From: Prauserella salsuginis
Lineage (GTDB): Bacteria > Actinomycetota > Actinomycetes > Mycobacteriales > Pseudonocardiaceae
Length of the DNA: 64,000 nt
Assembly (NCBI RefSeq): GCF_024648885.1
Contig: NZ_JANBBF010000008.1
Coordinates: 682,001-746,000, forward strand
Direction of reading: 5' to 3'
Each line of letters begins with the position of its first letter. The stretch's first letter is position 1. Position numbers and translations under genes: made by a program. The notes below the pieces were generated by a model, which did not search any database, was not told where the DNA came from, and saw nothing but the letters and a program-made list of their open reading frames with translations. Positions 10,885-19,605 of the stretch are shown here, in pieces.

Positions 10885-12201
10885 TCAGACGGCGGCGATC
10901 GACTCGCCGAGGATGCCGAGCGCCTCGGTGGTCTCCTCGTCGGCGAGCGTCATCGGCGGGGCGAGGCGCAGCACGTTGCCGTGCAGTCCGCCCTTGCCGA
11001 TGAGCAGGCCGCGCGCCTTGGTCTCCTCCAGGACCCTGCCCGCAGCGGCCGGGTCCGGTTCGTCGCCGCCTGGCCGCACCAGTTCGATCCCGATCATCAG
11101 GCCCTTGCCCCGGACGTCGCCGACGAGGGCGTACCTGCCCTGGATGTCCCGCAGGCCGGCCATCAGCGCCGCGCCCTGTTTCGCGGCGTTGCCCTGCAGG
11201 TCGTGGTCGAGCACGTACTCGAGGGTCGCCTGCGCTCCCGCCGTGGCGATCGGGTTGCCGCCGAACGTGGAGATCGAGTTCGCCCCGAGGCAGTCCATGA
11301 CCTCGCCGCGGGCGACGACACCGCCGATGGCCAGGCCGTTGCCCAGCCCCTTGGCGAACGTCATGATGTCCGGCGTCACGCCGTGCGCGTCGATGCCCCA
11401 GAAGTGTTCGCCGGTGCGGCCCCAACCGGTCTGGACCTCGTCGGAGATCAGCAGGATGCCGTGCTCGTCGAGCACCTCCTTGAACGCGCCGAACAGGCCG
11501 TCGGGCGGCGTGGCGAAACCGCCGACGCCCTGGATCGGCTCGGCGATGAGCGCCGCCACGTCACCGGAGGTGGTCGTGCGCAGTACGTCGCGCAGATCCT
11601 CGGTGCAGGCCTCGATGTAGCCGGCGTCGTCGAATCCGGAGAACGGACCGCGGTAGCGGTAGCCACCGTGCACGTAGCTGACCTTCACCGGGGAGAGCGA
11701 ACTCGCCGACCACCCGCGGTTGCCGGTGATGCCGACCGTGCCGAACGCCCTGCCGTGGTACGAGTTGCGCAACGCCAGGATCTGGTTGCTGCGCCGGTAC
11801 TGCGTGGCCAGCATCAGCGCGGTCTCGTTCGCCTCCGTGCCGGAGTTGGTGAAGAACACCTTCGCGTCCGGGATGCCCGACAGCTCGGCGATGCGCTCGG
11901 CGAGTTCGACCTGCTTGCGGATCAGATACAGCGTCGAGGTGTGCAGCACGCCCGAGTCGAGCTGCCGGCGCACGGCGTCGGAGATCTCGGCCACGTCGTA
12001 GCCGATCGCGTTGGTGAGGATGCCGGCGAAGAAGTCGAGGTAGGTCCGGCCGTCGCCGTCGGTGACCCGCCTGCCGTCGGCGCTCACGATCTCGATCGGC
12101 TCGTCGTAGTAGAGGGACAGCCAGCTCGGCAGCACGGCACGGTGACGGTCGAGCAGGGGGCGGTCGGGCGGGTGGCTTCGCGACAGGTCCGGTTCCGTCA
12201 T
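10885..12201 (-). CDS. Class III omega-aminotransferase (beta-alanine or AGXT2-like)
   Basis: A 438-residue PLP enzyme of the class III aminotransferases. Visible marks are GTEAN (121-125, phosphate binding), Asp254 in SDEVQTG and the Schiff-base lysine Lys284 in TFAKGLGNG. The sequence resembles alanine-glyoxylate aminotransferase 2 and beta-alanine/beta-aminoisobutyrate transaminases. With mmsA downstream and a pyrimidine-degrading operon divergent, beta-alanine or 3-aminoisobutyrate is the likely amino donor (inference). The ATG at 12201 starts just inside the divergent promoter region shared with pucR, where a palindrome lies. Confidence 0.9.
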   Translation of the reverse strand: MTEPDLSRSHPPDRPLLDRHRAVLPSWLSLYYDEPIEIVSADGRRVTDGDGRTYLDFFAGILTNAIGYDVAEISDAVRRQLDSGVLHTSTLYLIRKQVELAERIAELSGIPDAKVFFTNSGTEANETALMLATQYRRSNQILALRNSYHGRAFGTVGITGNRGWSASSLSPVKVSYVHGGYRYRGPFSGFDDAGYIEACTEDLRDVLRTTTSGDVAALIAEPIQGVGGFATPPDGLFGAFKEVLDEHGILLISDEVQTGWGRTGEHFWGIDAHGVTPDIMTFAKGLGNGLAIGGVVARGEVMDCLGANSISTFGGNPIATAGAQATLEYVLDHDLQGNAAKQGAALMAGLRDIQGRYALVGDVRGKGLMIGIELVRPGGDEPDPAAAGRVLEETKARGLLIGKGGLHGNVLRLAPPMTLADEETTEALGILGESIAAV

Positions 12202-12246
12202 GCCTCCGAGTTTCGGCGCGCGCCGTGCACCGAGGCCACACACAAT

Positions 12247-12276
12247 CTGTACGGACTCCCCTCGGGGCCCGTACAG
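12247..12276. promoter_or_regulatory. Palindromic operator candidate, aminotransferase/pucR divergent promoter
   Basis: Perfect 8-bp arms CTGTACGG and CCGTACAG are separated by 14 bases that themselves contain CCCC-TC-GGGG. It lies in the 109-base space between two divergent genes, 34 bases before the pucR start. PucR-type autoregulation and control of the aminotransferase is the likely role (inference). Confidence 0.55.
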
Positions 12277-12310
12277 TCTGCCGTTCCGGCAGGTCCCTCG
12301 CGGAGGTGAC

Positions 12311-13966
12311 ATGTACCCGACGGTCGGCGACGTACTCGCACTGCCCGTGATGCGGCAGGGCGGGCCCCACGTCGTGGCGGGCGCCGACGGTCTCGACACC
12401 CCGGTGCGATGGGTCCACGTCGCCGAGATCGCCGAGATCGCCCCGCTGTTGAAAGGCGGCGAGCTGGTGCTCACCACCGGGGTCGCGCTGCCGGACGACG
12501 ACGCGACGCTGGCTCGGTACGTCGACGACCTGGCCGCCGTCGGCGTGGCGGGCGTGGTCGTGGAGCTCGTGCGGCACTGGCACCACCGGCTGCCGCAGGC
12601 GCTGGTCGTCGCGGCGGACAAGCACCGGCTGCCGCTGGTGACGTTGTCGCGGGAGACGCGGTACGTGACGGTGACCGAGACGGTGAACGGGCTCATCGTC
12701 GACGCCCAGGTCGACGAACTGCGGGCCGCGGCTCAGGTGCACGAGACGTTCACCGAGCTCACCGTCTCCGGCGCGGAACCGCAGGTGGTGCTGCGCGAGG
12801 TGGCGCGCCTGACCGGGCACGCCGTGGTGCTGGAAACGCTCAGCCACGAGGTGTTGGCCTACGACGCGGCGGGCGCGGACCCGGCCGAGCTGCTGGCCGA
12901 CTGGAAGCAGCGCTCACGCCGGGTGCGGACCGGCGAACGCACCGGATACGACCGCGCCTCGGGCAGGCTGGTGGCCATCGTGGGCGCCCGCGGGCGCGAC
13001 TGGGGACGGCTGGTGCTGCTGTGCGGGGAGCAGCCGCCGCACCGGCACGTCGTGGTGGCCGAACGTGCCGCGTCGGCACTCGCCGTGCACCACCTGCTGG
13101 CCGCCGGTGGCGACAGTCTGGAGCGGCAGGCCCACCGTGACGTGCTCCGGCAACTGCTCGCCACACCGTCGACGGTCACCCCGCTCGCCGAGCTGGTCGC
13201 GCGCGCCGAAGCGCTGCACGTGCCGCTGACCGGCCACCGCCTGATCGGCGCCGCGATCCGGCCGCGGCTGTCGGACCTGCCCGGCCCGCCTGCGGCGGCG
13301 TCGACCGGGCCACTGTTGCGCGACCTCGCGGAGGCGACGGCACTGGCGACCCGCCGGGCGCGCGCGGCCGCGCTGGTCGCCGACCTCGACGGCATCGGCG
13401 TCCATGTACTGCTGGCACTTTCGCCCCGGGCCGACACGGACGCGGTACTGCGCCGTCTTGCCGGCGAGGTGCGGCAGGCGAAGCAGGCGGTGCCGCTCGT
13501 GCTGGCCGTCGGCACCGCCGTGGACCGGCCCGCCGACGCCGGTCGCAGCCTCGCCGAGGCCGGGCACGTCGCCTCGGCGGCGCTGCACCGCGACGAGAAT
13601 CCGCCCGGCGGCTATCACCGGCTCGACGACGTGCGGCTGCACGGTCTGCTGCATCTGCTCTCGGACGACGACCGACTGGGCGCTTTCGCCCGGCGCGAGC
13701 TCGGCCCGTTGCTGGCGAAGGACGCGGCGACCGGCAGCCGCCTCGTCGAAGCGCTGCGCCGGTTCTGCGACCACGGCGGCAACAAGTCGGCGGCGGCCGC
13801 GGCGGCACACACCTCACGGACGGCGTACTACCAGCAATTGGCGCGCATCGAAGCGGCGCTGAACGTCTCGCTCGAGGACCCGGAGTCCCTCGTCTCACTG
13901 CATGTCGCCCTGCTGATCCACGACGTACTCACCCCATCGGGCGATAACAACCACTCGACGGAGTAG
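12311..13966 (+). CDS. PucR family transcriptional regulator
   Basis: A 551-residue regulator. The N-terminal PucR domain spans about residues 1-125 (MYPTVGDVLALP, then the VRWVHVAEIAEIAPLLKGGE block). A GGDEF-like/CdaR central region follows. A C-terminal HTH_30 domain contains the helix-turn-helix near SAAAAAAHTSRTAYYQQLARIE. PucR proteins usually activate nucleobase-catabolism genes. ATG 12311 is chosen for the GGAGGTGAC immediately before it. It is divergent from the aminotransferase-mmsA pair and upstream of the pyrimidine operon, so it is the likely regulator of both. Confidence 0.93.
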   Translation: MYPTVGDVLALPVMRQGGPHVVAGADGLDTPVRWVHVAEIAEIAPLLKGGELVLTTGVALPDDDATLARYVDDLAAVGVAGVVVELVRHWHHRLPQALVVAADKHRLPLVTLSRETRYVTVTETVNGLIVDAQVDELRAAAQVHETFTELTVSGAEPQVVLREVARLTGHAVVLETLSHEVLAYDAAGADPAELLADWKQRSRRVRTGERTGYDRASGRLVAIVGARGRDWGRLVLLCGEQPPHRHVVVAERAASALAVHHLLAAGGDSLERQAHRDVLRQLLATPSTVTPLAELVARAEALHVPLTGHRLIGAAIRPRLSDLPGPPAAASTGPLLRDLAEATALATRRARAAALVADLDGIGVHVLLALSPRADTDAVLRRLAGEVRQAKQAVPLVLAVGTAVDRPADAGRSLAEAGHVASAALHRDENPPGGYHRLDDVRLHGLLHLLSDDDRLGAFARRELGPLLAKDAATGSRLVEALRRFCDHGGNKSAAAAAAHTSRTAYYQQLARIEAALNVSLEDPESLVSLHVALLIHDVLTPSGDNNHSTE

Positions 13967-14002
13967 CACAGTCGACCCCGCGGGCCTGCCGATAGGGAGG
14001 GC

Positions 14003-14404
14003 ATGCGTACGTTCAGCGCCCGCCTGTCCCGGACCCTGACCACCGCCGCGTGCACGTTCGCCGTGCTCGGACTGGGCAGCCAGGCGACCGCCGCACCGCC
14101 GGAATCGTCCTTGACCCTGTCGTTGCATCACAACGATGGCGCGGTCGCCATCACGCAGCTGCTCTGCGACCCGGCGGGAGGGTCACACCCGGCCAGCGCC
14201 CAGGCCTGCGCGGCGCTCGACGACGCCGGTGGCGAGCCCGCGGCTCTCGAAGCCGTGCGACCCGGCACCGCATGCCCGATGATCCACGCGCCGGTGCGTG
14301 CCTCGGCCCACGGGCACTGGCGCGGCGAGCCGGTGCACTTCACCACGACCTACAACAACGCGTGTCTCGCCGACGTCGAGTCCGGCGGTGTGTTCGGGTT
14401 CTGA
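14003..14404 (+). CDS. Secreted subtilisin inhibitor (SSI family)
   Basis: A 133-residue precursor of a Streptomyces-subtilisin-inhibitor-like protein, which blocks serine proteases outside the cell. A Tat- or Sec-like signal peptide covers residues 1-31 (Arg-rich start, hydrophobic core, cleavage near ATA-AP). The mature part has four cysteines (55, 69, 91, 121) in SSI positions, the LLCDPAGGSHP block, and the C-terminal GGVFGF signature. The reactive site follows CPM, so P1 is predicted to be Met93, as in SSI itself. An AGGGAGGG site precedes the ATG. It sits between pucR and the permease with no obvious link to pyrimidines. A subtilase is encoded at 40.3 kb. Confidence 0.9.
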   Translation: MRTFSARLSRTLTTAACTFAVLGLGSQATAAPPESSLTLSLHHNDGAVAITQLLCDPAGGSHPASAQACAALDDAGGEPAALEAVRPGTACPMIHAPVRASAHGHWRGEPVHFTTTYNNACLADVESGGVFGF

Positions 14405-14424
14405 CTCCCTCCCGGAGGCCGCCG

Positions 14425-14449
14425 TCGCCACCGGCATCCGCGGTGGCGA
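14425..14449 (+). terminator. Terminator hairpin after the SSI-like gene
   Basis: A 9-bp perfect stem (TCGCCACCG / CGGTGGCGA, 7-nt loop) starts 21 bases after the stop codon. Confidence 0.6.
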
Positions 14450-14601
14450 TCGGACCCGGTATTCTCATTTCTCCACGGTTTCGTGCGTGATATCGGCCGG
14501 GTTTCCCCGAGCGGCGCAATCGACATTCTGTTGCCGCGGTCACACATCTTTGAACACTCTGCCAATCCCTGCCGTCACGCCACGGCGCGCACGATGCGCC
14601 A

Positions 14602-16218
14602 ATGGCGTCGACGACCGCACAACTCCGCCACCCGGACGGTCGGGTGGAACTACGCGATGCGTCGTCACTTCACGGAAGCCGGTTCTTCAACGACGAACTA
14701 GCCCCGGTACCCGTCGAGCGACGAACCTGGACCACCTACAACTACTTCGCGTTGTGGAACGGAATGGCCTTCAACCTTCCGTCCTATCTGCTCGCGTCCG
14801 GCCTGATCGCCATCGGCATGAACTGGGTGCAGGCCTTCATGACGATCGCGATCGGCAATGTGATCGTTCTCGTGCCGATGCTGCTCAACAGCCACGCGGG
14901 AACGAAATACGGTATTCCGTTCCCCGTCTTCGCCCGGGCGTTTTTCGGTGTTCGCGGCGCGAATCTGGCCGCGCTGCTGCGCGGGCTCGTGGCCTGTGGC
15001 TGGTTCGGCATCCAGACCTGGGTCGGCGGCCAGGCCGTCTTCGTCATCCTCGGCAAACTGTTCGGTGACGGCTGGACCGGCGCCGCGGAGTTCTACGACC
15101 AGCCGTGGACCCTGTGGCTGTGCTTCGCCGCGTTCTGGGCGCTGCAGATGGCGATCATCTGGCGCGGCATGGAGGCCATCAAACGGCTCGAGAGCTGGGC
15201 CGCACCGCTGGTCACCGTCGGTTTCGTGATCCTGCTGATCTGGATCCTCATCAAGGCCGGCGGTTTCGGCCCGATCTTCTCGCAGGAGTCGCAGCTGGGC
15301 TGGGGCGCGGAGTTCTGGGCGGTGTTCGCGCCGTCGCTGACCGGCATGATCGCCTTCTGGGCGACGCTGTCGTTGAACATGCCGGACTTCACGCGGTTCG
15401 GGCAGGGCCAGCGGAAACAGGCGTGGGGGCAGGTGCTCGGGCTGCCGACCACGATGTCGTTCATCGCGATCATGTCGATCATGATCACCTCGGGCGGCAT
15501 GGTGGTCTACGGCGAGGCCATCTGGGACCCCGTCGAACTGGCCAGCCGGTTCGACTCGCCGATCGTGGTGATCGCCGCACTCCTCGGCATCGTGCTCGCC
15601 ACGATCACCACCAACCTGGCGGCGAACACGGTCAGCCCCTCCTACGACTTCTCCAACGCGTTCCCGCGCAGGATCAGCTTCCGCATGGGCGGGCTGATCA
15701 CCGGCGTCATCGGCGTCGTGATCCAGCCGTGGCGGCTCATCTCCGATCCGAACATCTACATCTACGCCTGGCTGGGCTTCTACGGCGGCGTGCTCGCCAC
15801 GACCGCAGGAGTGCTCGCCGCGGGGTACTGGGTCCAGGCACGCCGAACGCTGTCGCTGACCGATCTGTTCGCCGACGGCGGCGGACGCTACTGGTTCACG
15901 GGCGGCTGGAACTGGCGCGCCCTCGCGGCGACTGTCATCGGTGCGGTCTTCGCCGTCGGCGGGGCGTACTCCGCGCCGGGCGAGGGGCCCTTCCCCGCCG
16001 ACGGGCTCATCCCGATTCTTCAGCCCCTCTACGACTACAGCTGGATCGTCGGCCTCGTGGTCGCGTTCCTGGCATTCCTCGCGCTCTCGCTGCCCGGTGG
16101 CGGCGGGTCGAACAACCCGACCTCGGACAACCCCAAGTCGCACAACCCGATTCCGGAGGAGGAAACAGGTGAACGAAGTGGTGAGGGCCGCCCTGGTCCA
16201 GCAGCGGTGGACCGGTGA
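14602..16218 (+). CDS. NCS1 family nucleobase/hydantoin permease
   Basis: A 538-residue membrane transporter of the nucleobase:cation symporter-1 family (the Mhp1/PydP/allantoin permease type). About twelve hydrophobic segments are visible between residues 50 and 500. Family landmarks include the N-terminal NYFALWNGMAFNLPSY stretch, GWFGIQTWVGG and LNMPDFTRFG. The genes that follow make uracil, dihydrouracil or hydantoin-like compounds the likely cargo (inference). The hydrophilic C-terminus (about 505-538) overlaps the next gene by 50 bases. The 197-base gap before it contains the SSI terminator and presumably its promoter. Confidence 0.93.
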   Translation: MASTTAQLRHPDGRVELRDASSLHGSRFFNDELAPVPVERRTWTTYNYFALWNGMAFNLPSYLLASGLIAIGMNWVQAFMTIAIGNVIVLVPMLLNSHAGTKYGIPFPVFARAFFGVRGANLAALLRGLVACGWFGIQTWVGGQAVFVILGKLFGDGWTGAAEFYDQPWTLWLCFAAFWALQMAIIWRGMEAIKRLESWAAPLVTVGFVILLIWILIKAGGFGPIFSQESQLGWGAEFWAVFAPSLTGMIAFWATLSLNMPDFTRFGQGQRKQAWGQVLGLPTTMSFIAIMSIMITSGGMVVYGEAIWDPVELASRFDSPIVVIAALLGIVLATITTNLAANTVSPSYDFSNAFPRRISFRMGGLITGVIGVVIQPWRLISDPNIYIYAWLGFYGGVLATTAGVLAAGYWVQARRTLSLTDLFADGGGRYWFTGGWNWRALAATVIGAVFAVGGAYSAPGEGPFPADGLIPILQPLYDYSWIVGLVVAFLAFLALSLPGGGGSNNPTSDNPKSHNPIPEEETGERSGEGRPGPAAVDR

Positions 16219-17011
16219 CAAGGATTCGATGATCCAGGCGTCCGTCGACGCCATCGCCTCGGCGGCCTCGCAGGGCGCGCAGGTGGTGTGCCTGCAGGAA
16301 CTGTTCTACGGACCCTACTTCTGCCAGGTACAGGACACCGAGTACTACTCCTACACCGAAGCGGTTCCCGACGGCCCGACGACCCGGCTCATGCAGGAGG
16401 TGGCCGAACGGCACGGCATCGTGGTCGTCGCCCCGATGTACGAGCAGGAGCAGCCAGGCTTGCTGTACAACACGGCAGCGGTGATCGACGCGGACGGCAC
16501 CTATCTCGGCAAGTACCGCAAGAACCACATTCCCCAGGTGAAGGGATTCTGGGAGAAGTTCTACTTCCGTCCCGGCAACACGGGCTATCCGGTGTTCGAC
16601 ACGGCCGTGGGGCGCATCGGGGTGTACATCTGTTACGACCGGCACTTCCCGGAGGGCTGGCGGGCGTTGGGCCTGGCGGGCGCGAAGATCGTGTTCAACC
16701 CGTCGGCGACGAGCCGCGGCCTGTCGCAGTACCTCTGGCGGCTCGAGCAGCCCGCCGCGGCGGTGGCCAACGAGTACTACGTCGGCGCGATCAACCGGGT
16801 CGGCGTGGAACCGTTGGGCGACAACGATTTCTACGGCCAGACCTATTTCGCCGACCCGCGGGGACAGCTGGTCGGTGACGCGGCCTCGGACACCGACGAC
16901 GAGGTCGTCGTGCGTGACCTGGACATGGGCAAGCTCGCCGAGGTGCGGAACCTGTGGGCGTTCTACCGCGACCGTAGGCCCGACTCGTACGACACGCTGG
17001 TGAAACCCTGA
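16169..17011 (+). CDS. Beta-ureidopropionase (N-carbamoyl-beta-alanine amidohydrolase)
   Basis: A 280-residue nitrilase-superfamily enzyme that hydrolyses N-carbamoyl-beta-alanine to beta-alanine, CO2 and ammonia. The catalytic triad is visible: Glu44 (LQELF), Lys118 (KYRKNHIP) and Cys155 (YICYDRHFPE). The GTG at 16169 lies inside the permease gene and has a strong GGAGGAGGAAACAG ribosome site, giving a 50-base overlap in another frame. Thirteen bases separate its stop from the dihydropyrimidinase start. Length and motifs match bacterial PydC/N-carbamoylputrescine-type amidases; the neighbours favour the pyrimidine substrate. Confidence 0.93.
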   Translation: MNEVVRAALVQQRWTGDKDSMIQASVDAIASAASQGAQVVCLQELFYGPYFCQVQDTEYYSYTEAVPDGPTTRLMQEVAERHGIVVVAPMYEQEQPGLLYNTAAVIDADGTYLGKYRKNHIPQVKGFWEKFYFRPGNTGYPVFDTAVGRIGVYICYDRHFPEGWRALGLAGAKIVFNPSATSRGLSQYLWRLEQPAAAVANEYYVGAINRVGVEPLGDNDFYGQTYFADPRGQLVGDAASDTDDEVVVRDLDMGKLAEVRNLWAFYRDRRPDSYDTLVKP

Positions 17012-17024
17012 GGAGGCCGATCCG

Positions 17025-18422
17025 ATGCGCACTCTGATCCGCGGCGGCACCGTGCTCAGCAGCACCGGTGCCGTGACCGCCGACGTCCTCGTCGACGGCG
17101 AGACGATCGCCGCCGTGACCGCCCCGGGCATGCTGGCCGGGCAGAACGTGGAGGTCGACACCGAGTTCGACGCCACGGGCAAGTACGTCATGCCGGGCGG
17201 GATCGACGCCCACACGCACATGGAGATGCCGTTCGGGGGCACGTTCTCGGCCGACACGTTCGAGACGGGAACCCGTGCCGCCGCGTGGGGCGGAACGACG
17301 ACGATCATCGACTTCGCCGTCCAGCCCAAGGGCAGTTCCCTGTTGTCCACACTGGACAACTGGCACGAGAAGGCCGACGGCGACTGTGCCGTCGACTACG
17401 GTTTCCACATGATCGTCTCCGACGTCAACGACGCGACGCTCAAGGAGATGGAGTCGTGCGTGGCCGCCGGGGTGAGCAGCTTCAAGATGTTCATGGCCTA
17501 TCCCGGGGTGTTCTACTCGACCGACGGCGAGATCCTGCGCGCGATGAACAAGGCGGCCGACATCGGCGGCACGATCGCGATGCACGCCGAGAACGGCATC
17601 GCGATCGACGAACTCGTCGCCCGCGCGCTCGCCGAGGGCAGGAGCGAGCCGTACCAACACGGTGTTACCCGTCCCCCGGAGCTGGAGGGCGAAGCGACGT
17701 CGCGTGCGATCACCCTCGCCAAGGTCACCGGGTCACCGCTGTACATCGTGCACCTGTCGGCCGCACAGGCACTCTCGGCCGTGGCCGAGGCGCGGGACGA
17801 GGGGCAGAACGTCTTCGCCGAGACGTGCCCGCAGTATCTGTACCTGTCCATCGAGGACCTCGGAAAGCCCGATTTCGGAGGAGCCAAGTACGTCGCCTCT
17901 CCCCCGCTGCGCGAGAAGCACCACCAGCCCGACCTGTGGCGGGGCCTGCGTACCAACGACCTGTCGGTGGTCTCCACCGACCACTGCCCGTTCTGCTTCA
18001 AGGACCAGAAGGAGCTCGGGCGCGGCGACTTCACCAAGATCCCGAACGGCATGCCCGGTGTCGAGCACCGCATCGACCTGCTGCACCAGGGTGTGGTGGC
18101 CGGCGAGATCTCCCTGGCCCGCTGGGTCGAAGCGTGTTCGACGACGCCGGCCCGCATGTTCGGGTTGTATCCCCGCAAGGGCGTGATCGCACCGGGCGCC
18201 GACGCCGACATCGTCGTCTACGACCCGGCGGCCGAGCAGACCATCTCGGCCGAGACGCATCACATGAACGTCGACTACTCCGCATACGAGGGCATGACGG
18301 TCACCGGCCGGTGCGAGACCGTGCTCTCCCGCGGCAGCGTCGTGGTCGACCGCGGCACCTACCACGGCCGAGCGGGACACGGCCGGTTCCTCGAACGCGA
18401 CCTGTGCCAGTACCTGAACTGA
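17025..18422 (+). CDS. hydA: Dihydropyrimidinase
   Basis: A 465-residue cyclic amidohydrolase that opens dihydrouracil/dihydrothymine (or hydantoins) to N-carbamoyl-beta-amino acids. Binuclear metal ligands are all present: His63 and His65 (DAHTH), carboxylated Lys154 (SSFKMFMAY), His187 (AMHAEN), His243 (IVHLS) and Asp319 (STDHCPF). An AGGAGG site precedes the ATG. It follows beta-ureidopropionase directly, which supports the pyrimidine rather than the allantoin reaction. Allantoinase is the main alternative and cannot be excluded from sequence alone. Confidence 0.94.
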   Translation: MRTLIRGGTVLSSTGAVTADVLVDGETIAAVTAPGMLAGQNVEVDTEFDATGKYVMPGGIDAHTHMEMPFGGTFSADTFETGTRAAAWGGTTTIIDFAVQPKGSSLLSTLDNWHEKADGDCAVDYGFHMIVSDVNDATLKEMESCVAAGVSSFKMFMAYPGVFYSTDGEILRAMNKAADIGGTIAMHAENGIAIDELVARALAEGRSEPYQHGVTRPPELEGEATSRAITLAKVTGSPLYIVHLSAAQALSAVAEARDEGQNVFAETCPQYLYLSIEDLGKPDFGGAKYVASPPLREKHHQPDLWRGLRTNDLSVVSTDHCPFCFKDQKELGRGDFTKIPNGMPGVEHRIDLLHQGVVAGEISLARWVEACSTTPARMFGLYPRKGVIAPGADADIVVYDPAAEQTISAETHHMNVDYSAYEGMTVTGRCETVLSRGSVVVDRGTYHGRAGHGRFLERDLCQYLN

Positions 18423-18434
18423 GAGGAGCCGGGT

Positions 18435-19433
18435 GTGGACTTCGGAGTGGTGCTGCAGACCGATCCGCCCGCGCGGGACGTCGTGCGGCTGGCTGGCCTG
18501 GCCGAGGACGAGGGTTTCCGCTACGGGTGGACGTTCGACTCGGTGGTGCTGTGGCAGGAACCGTTCGTCATCTATTCGCAGATCCTCGCCGCGACGTCGT
18601 CGATGACGGTCGGGCCGATGGTGACCAGCCCCGGTACGCGGGACTGGTCGGTGCTGGCCTCACTGTTCGCGACGCTCAACGAGATGTACGGCAACCGCAC
18701 GGTGTGCGGCATCGGCCGCGGCGATTCGGCGCACCGCGTCATCGGCAAACCTCCGTCCACATTGGCCACCCTCCGCGACTGTATGGCTACCGTGAAGGAT
18801 CTGGCCGAGGGCCGCGAGACGACCCTGCACGACACCGCGGTGCGCATACCGTGGGTGTCGGGCGGCAGGCTGGAGATGTGGATGGCCGGTTACGGGCCGA
18901 AGGCGCTGCAAACGGTCGGACAACACGCCGACGGTTTCATCCTGCAGTGCGCGGACCCGGCCATCGCACGGTGGACGATCGGTGCCGTGCGCGACGCGGC
19001 GAGCGCCGCGGGCCGTGATCCGGAGGGCATCACGATCTGTGTCGCTGCTCCAGCCTACGTCGGCGACAACGTGGCGCACCAACGGGAGCAGTTGCGCTGG
19101 TTCGGCGGCATGGTCGGCAACCATGTGGCCGACCTCGTCGCACGCTACGGCGACTCGGGGCCCGTGCCGAAGGAGCTGACCGACTACATCGCGGCGCGGG
19201 ACGGGTACGACTACGCCCATCACGGTCGCGCCGGCAACCCGTCGACGGATTTCGTACCGGACGAGATCGTCGAGCGATTCTGCCTGACCGGTCCCGCCGA
19301 GGCCCATGTCCGGCGACTGGAGGAACTCGCCGAGCTGGGTGTCGACCAGTTCGCCGTCTACCTCATGCACGACCGGCGCGAGGAGACACTGCGAGCCTAC
19401 GGCCGCGACGTCATCGGCAAGCTCGCCGCATGA
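18435..19433 (+). CDS. Luciferase-like (F420/FMN) oxidoreductase, TIGR03842-type
   Basis: A 332-residue TIM-barrel protein of the luciferase-like monooxygenase superfamily, resembling the TIGR03842 group of putative F420-dependent oxidoreductases. Marks are the N-terminal MDFGVVLQTDPP, the TSPGTRDWSVLAS and GRGDSAHRVIGK blocks and AGYGPKALQTVGQHADGFILQ. The true function and cofactor are unknown. It starts 12 bases after the dihydropyrimidinase gene and ends the operon. No dihydropyrimidine dehydrogenase is visible in the window, so it is a candidate for the missing uracil-to-dihydrouracil step or another pyrimidine redox step (inference). GTG start after GAGAGGAGCC. Confidence 0.88.
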   Translation: MDFGVVLQTDPPARDVVRLAGLAEDEGFRYGWTFDSVVLWQEPFVIYSQILAATSSMTVGPMVTSPGTRDWSVLASLFATLNEMYGNRTVCGIGRGDSAHRVIGKPPSTLATLRDCMATVKDLAEGRETTLHDTAVRIPWVSGGRLEMWMAGYGPKALQTVGQHADGFILQCADPAIARWTIGAVRDAASAAGRDPEGITICVAAPAYVGDNVAHQREQLRWFGGMVGNHVADLVARYGDSGPVPKELTDYIAARDGYDYAHHGRAGNPSTDFVPDEIVERFCLTGPAEAHVRRLEELAELGVDQFAVYLMHDRREETLRAYGRDVIGKLAA

Positions 19434-19442
19434 TCACAACGG

Positions 19443-19475
19443 CGGTGTTCCGGTGGTTCGGCCGCCGGAACACCG
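19443..19475 (+). terminator. Bidirectional-looking hairpin after the pyrimidine operon
   Basis: An 11-bp perfect stem (CGGTGTTCCGG / CCGGAACACCG, 11-nt loop) lies 9 bases past the oxidoreductase stop, in the 172-base convergent gap before the siderophore-interacting protein gene. Confidence 0.6.
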
Positions 19476-19605
19476 GCCGGCCACGTCTCGACCGGACGCG
19501 ACCGCTGCCGTCGGCATCGTGGCCGCCGTCCGGCCCACGATCCGGGCCCGCCGTCCACCTCTCGGACGACCTCCGGACGCGGCCACCGACAGTTCCGACG
19601 GTGTG

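Noticed and set aside
14698-16254. A 518-codon minus-strand open frame
   Set aside because: It is antisense to the NCS1 permease and is low-complexity His/Arg/Asp sequence.
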